Of a DNA stretch of 64,000 bases, positions 1-6,903 are shown in pieces (position 1 is the first letter of the stretch; each line of letters begins with the position of its first letter). Position numbers and translations under genes: made by a program. The stretch spans positions 1 through 64,000 of the forward strand of contig JAZQMO010000010.1 of NCBI GenBank assembly GCA_045543495.1. The letters are read 5' to 3'. The notes beneath the pieces were generated by a model that was not told the DNA's origin, did not search any database, and saw nothing but the letters and a program-made list of their open reading frames with translations. The DNA comes from RGIG5579 sp045543495 (GTDB lineage Bacteria > Bacillota > Clostridia > Oscillospirales > SIG627).

Positions 1-220
1 TTTCTTCAACAACTACAGACCTCAGTTCTACTTCAGAACTACCGACGTTACCGGCGTTATCAGCCTTCCCGCTGACGTTGAGATGTGCGCACCCGGCGAC
101 AACGTTGATATGAACGTTGAGCTGATCGCTCCCATCGCAATTGAAAAGGGTCTCCGCTTCGCTATCCGTGAAGGCGGCAGAACCGTTGGTTCCGGCGTTG
201 TTACCGAGATTCTCGGCTAA
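1..220 (+). CDS. tuf: Elongation factor Tu, 3' end (partial)
   Basis: The reading frame enters from the left edge in frame 2 and ends with TAA at 218-220, giving the last 72 residues. They contain YRPQFYFRTTDVTGVI, ADVEMCAPGDNV and a terminal FAIREGGRTVGSGVV stretch, which is domain 3 of EF-Tu, the GTPase that delivers aminoacyl-tRNA to the ribosome. Only the C-terminus is present. No terminator lies between its stop codon and the riboswitch that begins about 10 nt later. Confidence 0.97.
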   Translation, partial: FFNNYRPQFYFRTTDVTGVISLPADVEMCAPGDNVDMNVELIAPIAIEKGLRFAIREGGRTVGSGVVTEILG

Positions 221-229
221 TTGAATACA

Positions 230-338
230 GATCTTCAGGGGTTGGTGTAATTCCACACCGGTGGTAAAGTCCACGAGCCGCAAGGCTGAACAGGCGAAAT
301 TCCTGTACCGACGGTAAAGTCCGGATGGTAGAAGATCG
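230..338 (+). promoter_or_regulatory. FMN riboswitch (RFN element)
   Basis: The conserved RFN landmarks appear in order: GATCTTCAGGGG at the 5' side of P1, GTGTAATTCCACACCGGTGG, AAGTCCACGAGCC, GGCGAAATTCCTGTACCGAC, GGTAAAGTCCGGATGG and the closing AGAAGATC. In this class FMN binding favours a downstream terminator. Here a strong terminator (364-396) follows and the next gene is a RibU-type transporter, so high FMN should shut off riboflavin uptake. The element starts only about 10 nt after the tuf stop, and no clear promoter was seen in that gap. Confidence 0.95.
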
Positions 339-363
339 AACCGTAACTTTTGTTGCGCTATCG

Positions 364-396
364 GCACCCCTGCGATTTTTCGCAGGGGTGCTTTTT
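364..396 (+). terminator. Riboswitch-controlled terminator
   Basis: The 11-bp stem GCACCCCTGCG / CGCAGGGGTGC with loop ATTTTT is followed by five T residues. It lies between the FMN aptamer and the ribU start, as expected for transcriptional control. It may also end tuf transcripts. Confidence 0.9.
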
Positions 397-411
397 CCTT
401 TCGGAGGTATT

Positions 412-1068
412 ATGAAAAAAATATCGGTGCAGAGACTTGCTGTCACTGCTATGTTTTCAGCTCTTGCCTTTGCGGCAGTCCTTTTGGGCAAATGGATCCC
501 CAATGTAGCGGGATTTTTAAGCTACGATCCCAAGGATTCGGTGATCGCCATCGCCGGATTTCTTTTTGGCCCTCCCATGACCCTGATTCTTTCTCTGATC
601 GTTTCTCTGGTGGAAATGGTTTCCATCAGCTCCACGGGTTTGTATGGGATGATTATGAATTTTCTTTCCACGGCCGCTTTTGCTTTTCCTGCCGCCGTTT
701 TCTATCAGAAAAAACGCTCCTACAAGGGCGCTCTTTTGGGTCTTGCGGCAGGCGTTGGCTTTATGACGGTGTTTATGGTCCTGTGGAATTATATCATTAC
801 TCCCTTTTATATGCTCACCCCCCGATCGGTGGTGGCAGAAATGCTGCTTCCCGTGTTTTTCCCCTTTAATTTGATTAAGGGCGGAATCAATGCCGGACTT
901 ACGCTGGTCTTGTATAAGCCGTTGGTGACGGCTCTGCGCAGAACAGGGCTGGTGGAAAAGACGAATAAAACAGGGGAAAAGCCCTTCCGATTGGGTTTTG
1001 TCTGGATTGGTGTGGCGCTCCTTTCGGTCTTTGTTCTGGCGTTTTTGATCTTTTCGGGAGTTCTGTAA
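412..1068 (+). CDS. ribU: ECF transporter S component, riboflavin (RibU-like)
   Basis: 218 aa membrane protein with about six hydrophobic segments. The N-terminus MKKISVQRLAVTAMFSALAF and the later ALLGKWIP and SYDPKDSVIAIAGF motifs are typical of RibU, the substrate-binding subunit of energy-coupling factor transporters that import riboflavin. The ATG at 412 has the ribosome binding site CGGAGGT. The same frame stays open upstream through the riboswitch and terminator, but those cannot be coding in practice. The EcfA/EcfT energising subunits are not in the window. Substrate assignment is strengthened by the FMN riboswitch in front. Confidence 0.9.
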   Translation: MKKISVQRLAVTAMFSALAFAAVLLGKWIPNVAGFLSYDPKDSVIAIAGFLFGPPMTLILSLIVSLVEMVSISSTGLYGMIMNFLSTAAFAFPAAVFYQKKRSYKGALLGLAAGVGFMTVFMVLWNYIITPFYMLTPRSVVAEMLLPVFFPFNLIKGGINAGLTLVLYKPLVTALRRTGLVEKTNKTGEKPFRLGFVWIGVALLSVFVLAFLIFSGVL

Positions 1069-1074
1069 AAAGGG

Positions 1075-1095
1075 GGATCTGTTCTTGACAGATCC
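1075..1095. repeat. 8-bp inverted repeat overlapping a -35 element
   Basis: GGATCTGT (1075-1082) and ACAGATCC (1088-1095) are perfect complements around TCTTG. The right arm covers most of the TTGACA hexamer at 1085-1090. No T-run follows, so it is a better candidate for a protein-binding operator than for a terminator of ribU. Confidence 0.5.
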
Positions 1096-1113
1096 TTCGC
1101 TCGGTTTTATAAT
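1085..1113 (+). promoter_or_regulatory. Sigma-A type promoter
   Basis: TTGACA (1085-1090), 17-bp spacer, TATAAT (1108-1113): both hexamers match consensus. It drives the hypothetical gene that starts at 1141. Confidence 0.85.
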
Positions 1114-1140
1114 AATAGTATTGAATTTCGGAGGTATTTT

Positions 1141-1773
1141 ATGGGCGGTTTACCTTTTATGCAAAGTGCTCTTATTTTGATCGTGGCCATTTTGCTGGTA
1201 CCCATTGTTTTGTTTTGCCTCAGCTTTTTCCCGTATTGGCTCAAGCGCCTGTCCTTGAAAGGGAAATTGGAGCGCTTTTGCCGCAAGAAGGGCTTTGAGA
1301 TCACCTGGCTCCGTGATCCCTTGGAGTCTATGAAGAAAAAAGACTGTAAATTCGATTTCACCGTGCAAACAGGGGAGAAGAAATACCATGTGGCCATTCT
1401 TTCCGCTCGGTATCGCTATCGGGAGCACTGCTTCGTTTCTTCCGATACTCTGCAGGTCAATCGGGCGTTAAAGGTGGGGAGAATGAAAAAGGGCGGAAGA
1501 AACCCGAAAAAGAAAAGTGCGAACCTTGCTGTTTTCACAAGACCCTTCCAAATCGATCTGGAGGCTCAGGTTCCCTCGGAGGATGTGAAGATCATTCTCT
1601 TTTATCCCATTGCTAAGGAGGTTACTGCTGTTCGAGGCGGCAGTAAGATCTATTTGGACAATGGGGAAGAGGTCTATAAATTCTACTATCTCCTGTCCCT
1701 TTCCGCTTTCTTTAAGCAATTGACCGGAGAAAAGAATTATATTCATAAAAGAAAGCCTTGGGAATACGATTGA
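1141..1773 (+). CDS. Hypothetical membrane-anchored protein
   Basis: 210 aa, family not recognised. Residues about 7-32 form one strongly hydrophobic segment (ALILIVAILLVPIVLFCL), followed by a basic, probably cytoplasmic region with many Lys/Arg and a basic patch near GRMKKGGRNPKKK. The remainder looks like a soluble alpha/beta domain. It is a single-gene unit with its own consensus promoter, a GGAGGT ribosome binding site and a terminator directly after the stop. No function is proposed. Confidence 0.8.
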   Translation: MGGLPFMQSALILIVAILLVPIVLFCLSFFPYWLKRLSLKGKLERFCRKKGFEITWLRDPLESMKKKDCKFDFTVQTGEKKYHVAILSARYRYREHCFVSSDTLQVNRALKVGRMKKGGRNPKKKSANLAVFTRPFQIDLEAQVPSEDVKIILFYPIAKEVTAVRGGSKIYLDNGEEVYKFYYLLSLSAFFKQLTGEKNYIHKRKPWEYD

Positions 1774-1800
1774 AAAAGACTCTTTTTTGAGTCTTTTTTT
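1773..1800 (+). terminator. Rho-independent terminator
   Basis: Stem AAAAAGACTC / GAGTCTTTTT with a T-rich loop and T-run, starting at the stop codon of the upstream gene. Confidence 0.85.
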
Positions 1801-1810
1801 CTTTTTACTC

Positions 1811-1838
1811 TTGACAAATGGATAATCTTTGATATAAT
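1811..1838 (+). promoter_or_regulatory. Sigma-A type promoter for ylxM-ffh
   Basis: TTGACA (1811-1816), 16-bp spacer, TATAAT (1833-1838). A perfect inverted repeat GGTGTAAA (1844-1851) / TTTACACC (1861-1868) sits right at the expected transcription start and may be an operator or 5' hairpin. Confidence 0.85.
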
Positions 1839-1883
1839 GAGTTGGTGTAAAGAAAAAATATTTACACCGAAGGGGGAAGCGGT

Positions 1884-2198
1884 ATGTTTGAAAAAGATCT
1901 ATCCCTTTCTCTTTTGTATGATCTGTATTCCTCCCTTCTTTCCGAGAAAAAGAGAGAAGTGTTTGAGGCTTACTTCCTGTCGGATCTTTCCCTCGCGGAA
2001 ATTTCCGAGGAAACGGGAACCAGTCGTCAGGCCGTGCGCGATCTTGTGAACCGTACCAAGCAGGAGCTTTTGGGGTACGAGGAAAAGATCGGCTTGGGTC
2101 AAAAAAGAAGAGAGCTTCTCCTCCTTTGTGACAAGCTGGAAAAAGCCACAGAAGAGGAGATCGCCCCTATCGTAAAGAATTTGCGAGAAATCATTTAG
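1884..2198 (+). CDS. ylxM: YlxM family DNA-binding protein (UPF0122)
   Basis: 104 aa, the usual length of YlxM. A sigma-like helix-turn-helix is visible at residues about 36-60 (SLAEISEETGTSRQAVRDLV), followed by a long charged helix. YlxM is nearly always encoded in front of ffh and is thought to modulate signal recognition particle function or expression. Here it lies 11 nt upstream of ffh. The ATG at 1884 is preceded by AAGGGGGAAG. Confidence 0.92.
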   Translation: MFEKDLSLSLLYDLYSSLLSEKKREVFEAYFLSDLSLAEISEETGTSRQAVRDLVNRTKQELLGYEEKIGLGQKRRELLLLCDKLEKATEEEIAPIVKNLREII

Positions 2199-2209
2199 GA
2201 GGTGGGTTT

Positions 2210-3535
2210 TTGTTCCAAAGCTTAATGGACAAAATGGCAAATGCCTTTCAGTCCTTTAAAAACAAAGGTAAATTAACCCCCGCCGATGTGAAAGTGGGGA
2301 TGCGGCAGATCAAGCTGGCGCTTCTTGAGGCTGATGTAAACTTTAAGGTCGTCAAGGAATTTGTGAACCGAGTCAGCGAAAGAGCCGTCGGCTCCGAAGT
2401 GCTGGAAAGCCTTTTGCCCCATCAGCAGATCGTCAAGATCGTGCGGGAAGAGCTTGTGGCCATTATGGGTGAACGAAACGAGAAGCTCACCATTTCTCCC
2501 AAGCCGCCTACGGTGGTGATGATGTGTGGCCTTCAGGGTAGCGGTAAAACCACCCATTCGGCAAAATTGGCCAAATGGATGAAGAAGCAAGGGAAGAGAC
2601 CCCTTCTGGTGGCTTGTGACGTGTACCGTCCCGCCGCTATCACACAGCTGAAGGTTGTGGGAGAGCAGGTGGAGACCCCCGTCTTTTCCATTGACGATTG
2701 CAAGGATGTCGTCCGCATCGCTCGGGAGGGCGTGGCCTTCGCCGAAAAAAATGCTCACGACCTTGTCATTTTGGATACCGCAGGCCGACTCCATGTGGAC
2801 GAAGAGCTGATGGAGGAGCTCAGAAGGGTGAAGGAAACGGTGAACCCCACCGAGATCCTTCTGGTGGTTGACTCCATGACCGGTCAGGATGCCGTCAATG
2901 TGGCCGAAAGCTTTAACAATCTTTTGGATGTCACCGGCGTGATCCTCACAAAGCTGGATGGCGACACCCGAGGCGGTGCGGCCCTTTCCGTTCGCTATGT
3001 AACGGGAAAGCCCATTAAGTTTATCGGCGTGGGAGAAAAGCTGGATCAGCTTGAGCCCTTTTATCCCGACCGTATGGCAAGCCGCATCATCGGAATGGGC
3101 GATGTGCTCACTCTCATTGATAAGGCGCAAGATGCTTTCGATGAAAAGAAGGCCAAGGAAATGGAGCAAAAGCTCCGTCATAATTCCTTTACCTTGGAAG
3201 ATTATATGGAGCAGTTCGAGCAGCTGAAGAATATGGGCTCGCTGGAGCAGCTGATGGGAATGATCCCCGGAATGAATGCGGGCGCCCTGAAGGATGCCAA
3301 GATCGACGAGCGGCAGCTGGATCGGACTCGAGCCATCATTCAGTCTATGACGCCAAGGGAAAGGCAAAAGCCCGATATCATTAACTCTTCTCGAAAAAAG
3401 AGAATTGCCGCAGGCTGCGGTCAAACGGTGGAGGATGTGAACCGCCTTTTGAAGCAGTTTGAGGCCATGAACAAAATGATGAAGCAGTTGACCGGCAAAA
3501 AAGGAAAATTCGGTAGAATGAAATTCCCGTTTTAA
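2210..3535 (+). CDS. ffh: Signal recognition particle protein Ffh
   Basis: 441 aa SRP54 GTPase. The N domain leads into a P-loop GLQGSGKTTHSAKLA (about residues 104-118), then DTAGRLHVDEELM and TKLDGDTRGGAALS of the G domain, and a C-terminal M domain rich in methionine (LEQLMGMIPGMN, MNKMMKQL). It targets nascent membrane and secreted proteins to SecYEG. The start is taken as TTG at 2210 because AGGAGGTG lies at 2197-2204 with suitable spacing; an ATG at 2225 is the alternative. The P-loop has His after GKTT where Thr or Cys is more common. Confidence 0.97.
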   Translation: MFQSLMDKMANAFQSFKNKGKLTPADVKVGMRQIKLALLEADVNFKVVKEFVNRVSERAVGSEVLESLLPHQQIVKIVREELVAIMGERNEKLTISPKPPTVVMMCGLQGSGKTTHSAKLAKWMKKQGKRPLLVACDVYRPAAITQLKVVGEQVETPVFSIDDCKDVVRIAREGVAFAEKNAHDLVILDTAGRLHVDEELMEELRRVKETVNPTEILLVVDSMTGQDAVNVAESFNNLLDVTGVILTKLDGDTRGGAALSVRYVTGKPIKFIGVGEKLDQLEPFYPDRMASRIIGMGDVLTLIDKAQDAFDEKKAKEMEQKLRHNSFTLEDYMEQFEQLKNMGSLEQLMGMIPGMNAGALKDAKIDERQLDRTRAIIQSMTPRERQKPDIINSSRKKRIAAGCGQTVEDVNRLLKQFEAMNKMMKQLTGKKGKFGRMKFPF

Positions 3536-3564
3536 GGGTTTTCTATATAAAAGGAGGTGAAATC

Positions 3565-3810
3565 ATGGCAGTTAAGATCAGACTCAGAAGAATGGGTGCA
3601 AAGAAGGCTCCCTTCTACCGTGTTGTTGTTGCAGATTCCCGCTATCCCCGTGATGGCAGATTCATCGAAGAGATCGGTACTTACAATCCTCTCATGGATC
3701 CCCCTGCAATCAATATCGACGTAGAGGCTGCAAAGAAGTGGATCGCAAACGGCGCTCAGCCTACCGAGACCGCAAAGAGCATCCTCAAGAAGAGCGGCGC
3801 AATTGAATAA
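3565..3810 (+). CDS. rpsP: 30S ribosomal protein S16
   Basis: 81 aa. MAVKIRLRRMGAKKAPFYR and ADSRYPRDGRFIEEIGTYNP are diagnostic of bS16, which stabilises the 30S body. It sits 29 nt after ffh with a strong AAAGGAGGTG site, in the common ffh-rpsP-khpA order. Confidence 0.98.
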   Translation: MAVKIRLRRMGAKKAPFYRVVVADSRYPRDGRFIEEIGTYNPLMDPPAINIDVEAAKKWIANGAQPTETAKSILKKSGAIE

Positions 3811-3824
3811 TCAAGGAGTAAGGT

Positions 3825-4052
3825 ATGAAACAAATACTCATTGATATCGCTAAGGCGCTGGTTTCGAAGCCCGAAGAGGTTGTTGTGGTTGAGCGTCAGG
3901 ATGGAAACGTTCTCCATCTGGAGCTCAGCGTGGCGCCTGAAGATATGGGTAAGGTGATCGGCAAGCAGGGAAGAATCGCCAAGGCGATCCGTTCCGTTAT
4001 GAAGGCTTGTGCAACCAAACAGAACAAAAAAGTTATGGTGGATATCATCTGA
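3825..4052 (+). CDS. khpA: KhpA, KH-domain RNA-binding protein
   Basis: 75 aa single KH domain (formerly YlqC). The GKVIGKQGRIAKAIRSVM loop is the KH nucleic-acid binding GxxG signature. KhpA pairs with KhpB and affects RNA stability and cell elongation in Gram-positives. It is the last gene of the ylxM-ffh-rpsP-khpA unit, with 14 nt between it and rpsP. Confidence 0.96.
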   Translation: MKQILIDIAKALVSKPEEVVVVERQDGNVLHLELSVAPEDMGKVIGKQGRIAKAIRSVMKACATKQNKKVMVDII

Positions 4053-4054
4053 CG

Positions 4055-4088
4055 AAAAAAGACAAGGAAGCAATTCCTTGTCTTTTTT
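4055..4088. terminator. Bidirectional terminator
   Basis: AAAAAAGACAAGGAA / TTCCTTGTCTTTTTT around GCAA. It lies between khpA on the plus strand and a convergent minus-strand gene ending at 4114, and can serve both. Confidence 0.88.
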
Positions 4089-4113
4089 CTTTCTATATAT
4101 AATATAGTTTGTG

Positions 4114-4527
4114 TCAGGAACCCTTGGAAGCGCCTTTTGGCCTGATCTGCAAATGGGGAATCCGGCGAAAAAGAAAAATCGCAAATCGTGCCAAAAGAAA
4201 CCAGTAGAAGGAAAAGAGAAGAGAGATCTGCCCTGCCAGCTGAAAGGGGAGAGCGGAATAATCCCAAACCCCGAGCCCCAAGCCAAGATTGAGAACCACA
4301 CCGAAAATGAATTCCAGCTGGGTAATGATCACGGCTGAGAGCAGTGCCTTCCAAACGGGCCGAAGCCTGCCGCCCCAAAGATCCACCAAGCGGATCAGAA
4401 CAAGGCAGATCCCGCCCAAAAGGGCCATGGAGGGGTGAGAATACCCCCGATACAGGATCTCAAGCGTAGGATAAAGGATAAATCCCAAGAAAAAAAGAAG
4501 AATCCAAGGGTTCAAACGCTTTTTCAT
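4114..4527 (-). CDS. Small multi-pass membrane protein, CmpB-like (putative)
   Basis: 137 aa with four predicted membrane segments. The block VWDYSALPFQLAGQISLLFS resembles the W-DYS-P-x-N-x-GQI-FS signature of the putative ABC transporter permease family CmpB (PF06541); this link is from memory of the motif and is moderate only. The minus-strand ATG is preceded by GGGAGGT. It runs toward khpA and away from the S10 operon. Function unknown. Confidence 0.7.
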   Translation of the reverse strand: MKKRLNPWILLFFLGFILYPTLEILYRGYSHPSMALLGGICLVLIRLVDLWGGRLRPVWKALLSAVIITQLEFIFGVVLNLGLGLGVWDYSALPFQLAGQISLLFSFYWFLLARFAIFLFRRIPHLQIRPKGASKGS

Positions 4528-4615
4528 AAATACCTCCCTGCATTTTTCTTCCTATTTTCTACCGAAAAGGAGGGGGTTATCCTAAAAAAATGCTTATTTT
4601 GCGGAATTTTTGCCC

Positions 4616-4646
4616 TGAAATTGTAAATATTTCTTTAACAATTTCA
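4616..4646. repeat. Inverted repeat upstream of the S10 promoter
   Basis: TGAAATTGT (4616-4624) and ACAATTTCA (4638-4646) are perfect 9-bp complements around a 13-nt AT-rich loop. It ends 8 bp before the -35 element of the S10 promoter, and no T-run supports a terminator on either strand. Confidence 0.5.
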
Positions 4647-4654
4647 AAAACATA

Positions 4655-4683
4655 TTGATTCTATATCATTAAAAATGTATAAT
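4655..4683 (+). promoter_or_regulatory. Promoter of the S10-spc-alpha operon
   Basis: TTGATT (4655-4660), 17-bp spacer, TATAAT (4678-4683). Predicted start near 4690, exactly where the first stem of the leader RNA begins. No other strong promoter was seen before rplQ. Confidence 0.75.
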
Positions 4684-4689
4684 TGTCGA

Positions 4690-4905
4690 GCTTGATGTGC
4701 GTTGAAGCGGGAGGTTGCTGCGCGAAATCGCAGGTTTTTCCGCAGAGTATGTCCGACAAATCGGGCGAAAGCGAGCGTATGCTGCTTTCTCCGCCTGGGG
4801 CCTTGCCTGAGGCGGAGTCGTTTACTGAGAAAGAAAAGAAACACCCGAGAGCGTATTACGCTTGCGCTTCCCATCAAGCGAGCTGCTTCTCCACAAGGGA
4901 GGAGC
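4690..4905 (+). promoter_or_regulatory. Structured 5' leader RNA of the S10 operon
   Basis: The roughly 245 nt between the predicted start and rpsJ hold nested complementary segments: GCTTGATG (4690-4697) with CATCAAGC (4872-4879); GAAGCG (4704-4709) with CGCTTC (4865-4870); GCGAGCGTA (4771-4779) with TACGCTTGC (4857-4865); hairpins CTGCG/CGCAG (4718-4733), GTCCGA/TCGGGC (4751-4766) and CTCCGCCT/AGGCGGAG (4789-4817); and a final hairpin GCTTCTCC/GGAGGAGC (4885-4905). This is a closed multi-branch RNA. Ribosomal leaders of this kind usually bind an encoded r-protein for autoregulation; which protein, if any, is unknown. Open frames across it are not convincing as genes. Confidence 0.65.
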
Positions 4906-4933
4906 AAATAAAATAAATATAGGAGGCAAAAAA

Positions 4934-5248
4934 ATGGCAAAGAACGAAAAGATTCGCATCAGACTCAAGGCGTATGATCACACGATCATCGACCAGAGCG
5001 CGGAAAAAATTGTTGAGACTGCAAAGCGTCAGGGTTCCAAGGTGTCCGGACCCATCCCGTTGCCCACCGAGAAGGAAATCGTGACCATCTTGCGTGCAGT
5101 TCACAAGTACAAGGATTCCCGCGAACAGTTCGAGCTTCGCACCCACAAGAGACTCATCGATGTGTTGAACCCCTCTAAGGCTACTGTAGATGCACTCATG
5201 TCGATCGAGCTCCCCGCCGGCGTTGAATTGGAATACCACTTCGCGTAA
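4934..5248 (+). CDS. rpsJ: 30S ribosomal protein S10
   Basis: 104 aa uS10. IRIRLKAYDHTIIDQSAEKI, GPIPLPTEKEIVTILR and THKRLIDVLNPS are fully typical. First gene of the ribosomal operon, with AGGAGG 7 nt before the ATG. It also contributes to transcription antitermination with NusB. A 68-nt gap containing a hairpin separates it from rplC. Confidence 0.98.
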   Translation: MAKNEKIRIRLKAYDHTIIDQSAEKIVETAKRQGSKVSGPIPLPTEKEIVTILRAVHKYKDSREQFELRTHKRLIDVLNPSKATVDALMSIELPAGVELEYHFA

Positions 5249-5273
5249 ACCATTCACCCGGAAAACGAGTCAT

Positions 5274-5290
5274 GTTGGGAAAATCCCAAC
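5274..5290 (+). repeat. Hairpin between rpsJ and rplC
   Basis: GTTGGGA / TCCCAAC around AAA, with an outer CATG...CATG flank (5271 and 5296-5301) and TTTTT a little downstream. It could be a weak attenuator, an mRNA processing site or a stability element inside the operon. Confidence 0.5.
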
Positions 5291-5316
5291 CAATAACATG
5301 TTTTTAGGAGGAAAAA

Positions 5317-5946
5317 ATGAAGAAAGCAATCATTGGCAAAAAACTCGGAATGACTCAGATCTTTACTGAAAACGGCGCTGTGATTCCCGTAACCCTTATT
5401 GAAGCCGGTCCCTGTGCAGTAGTTCAGAAGAAAACCATGGACAAGGACGGTTACAGCGCACTTCAGCTCGGTTTTTCCGACGTTGCAGAAAGAAAGCTCA
5501 CCAACCCCGTTAAGGGACACTTTAAGAAGAGCGGCGTAGTTTACAAGAAGTACCTCAAGGAGTTCCGCCTTGAGAACGCCGAAGAAATGAATGTTGGCGA
5601 TACCATCTCCGCTTCCGTGTTCGAGGAAGGCGAGAGCGTAGACGTAACCGGTATCACCAAAGGCCGTGGATACAGCGGTGTTATTAAGAGATGGGGTCAT
5701 CACCGTCTCCGTATGACTCACGGTACCGGCCCTGTTCACCGTCAGCCCGGTTCCATGGGTGTTATCGACCCCGCCAGAATCTTCAAGAACAAGAAGATGG
5801 CAGGTCAGTATGGTAACGAGCAGGTCACTGTTCTGAACCTGAAAGTTGCAAAAATCGACGCGGAAAAGAACATCATCGCAGTTCGTGGTGCCATCCCCGG
5901 CGCAAAGAACGGTATCGTGTTCATCCGTGACAGCGTAAAAGCTTAA
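5317..5946 (+). CDS. rplC: 50S ribosomal protein L3
   Basis: 209 aa uL3. It starts KKAIIGKKLGMTQIF and carries the extended loop GRGYSGVIKRWGHHR followed by HGTGPVHRQPGSMG that reaches the peptidyl transferase centre. TTAGGAGG precedes the ATG. An early assembly protein of the 50S subunit. Confidence 0.98.
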   Translation: MKKAIIGKKLGMTQIFTENGAVIPVTLIEAGPCAVVQKKTMDKDGYSALQLGFSDVAERKLTNPVKGHFKKSGVVYKKYLKEFRLENAEEMNVGDTISASVFEEGESVDVTGITKGRGYSGVIKRWGHHRLRMTHGTGPVHRQPGSMGVIDPARIFKNKKMAGQYGNEQVTVLNLKVAKIDAEKNIIAVRGAIPGAKNGIVFIRDSVKA

Positions 5947-5970
5947 TCCAAGAGAAGGGAGAAAAACAAG

Positions 5971-6597
5971 ATGCCTAACGTAAAAGTTTATGATATGGCA
6001 GGACAGGTAACCGGTGAAATCGCCCTTTCCGAGGAGCTCTTCGGCGCAGAAATCAATAAGAGCGTTTTGCACAGCGTTGTCCGCGCATATCTGATCAATC
6101 AAAGACAGGGTACTCAGTCTACCAAGACCCGCAGCGAAGTTTCCGGCGGCGGTAAGAAGCCTTGGAAACAGAAGGGTACCGGCAGAGCTCGTCAGGGTTC
6201 TACCCGTTCTCCTCAGTGGACTCACGGCGGTATTGCTCTGGGACCCAAGCCCCGCACCTTCCATGTAAACGTAAACAAGAAGGTCAAGAGAATCGCTCTC
6301 AAGAGCGCTCTTGCTGCCAAGCTTGCAGATAATGAGATCCTCGTTGTTGAAGGCCTCAAGGCCACCGAGTACAAGACCCGCCCCATGGTGGAGATGCTCC
6401 GTGCCCTGGAAGCCGAGAGAAAGCCTCTGGTCGTTCTGCCTGAGATCGACAAGGTTCTGATCAAGAGCTTTGCCAACATCCCCGGCGCAACCACCTGCCA
6501 GGCCAACAACCTCAACGTATACCAGATCCTCAACCACAAGAAGCTTATTATCTCCAAAGAGGCCGTTGAAGTAATGGAGGAGGTTTATAAGGCATGA
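5971..6597 (+). CDS. rplD: 50S ribosomal protein L4
   Basis: 208 aa uL4. The loop KKPWKQKGTGRARQGSTRSP lines the exit tunnel. In enterobacteria L4 is the repressor of the S10 operon; whether it reads the structured leader here is unknown. The last four bases overlap the start of rplW (ATGA), implying translational coupling. Confidence 0.98.
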   Translation: MPNVKVYDMAGQVTGEIALSEELFGAEINKSVLHSVVRAYLINQRQGTQSTKTRSEVSGGGKKPWKQKGTGRARQGSTRSPQWTHGGIALGPKPRTFHVNVNKKVKRIALKSALAAKLADNEILVVEGLKATEYKTRPMVEMLRALEAERKPLVVLPEIDKVLIKSFANIPGATTCQANNLNVYQILNHKKLIISKEAVEVMEEVYKA

Positions 6598-6890
6598 AAA
6601 CAGCTTACGATATTATCTTAAAGCCGGTGATCACCGAGGCTTCCATGACCGCCACCGCTGCTCAGAAGAAATACACCTTCCGTGTAGCAGGCGATGCCAC
6701 CAAGATCGAGATCGCTCGCGCTGTTGAAGAGTTGTTCAAAGTAGAAGTGAAGTCCGTAAATACGGTTTCCATGAAGTCCAAGGCAAAGAGAATGGGCGTT
6801 CACCTGGGTAGAACCAGCGAGTGGAAGAAGGCCATTGTAACCTTGACCGAGGGCTCCAAGACCATCGAGTTCTTCGATGGTATGATGTAA
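6594..6890 (+). CDS. rplW: 50S ribosomal protein L23
   Basis: 98 aa uL23, slightly long but within range. YDIILKPVITEASM at the N-terminus and KYTFRVAGDATKIEIARAVE are diagnostic. It sits at the tunnel exit and docks SRP and trigger factor. Overlaps rplD by 4 nt and precedes rplB by 13 nt. Confidence 0.97.
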   Translation: MKTAYDIILKPVITEASMTATAAQKKYTFRVAGDATKIEIARAVEELFKVEVKSVNTVSMKSKAKRMGVHLGRTSEWKKAIVTLTEGSKTIEFFDGMM

Positions 6891-6903
6891 GGAGGTACGG
6901 TAA

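Noticed and set aside
325..411. Upstream in-frame extension of ribU
   Set aside because: It would translate the FMN riboswitch and terminator; the ATG at 412 has a good binding site and the family's normal N-terminus.
4683..4916. Open frames across the S10 leader on both strands
   Set aside because: No ribosome binding sites or family motifs; the region is better explained as a folded RNA.
5274..5301. Terminator between rpsJ and rplC
   Set aside because: The stem is short, the T-run comes 11 nt later, and stopping transcription here would silence the whole operon.
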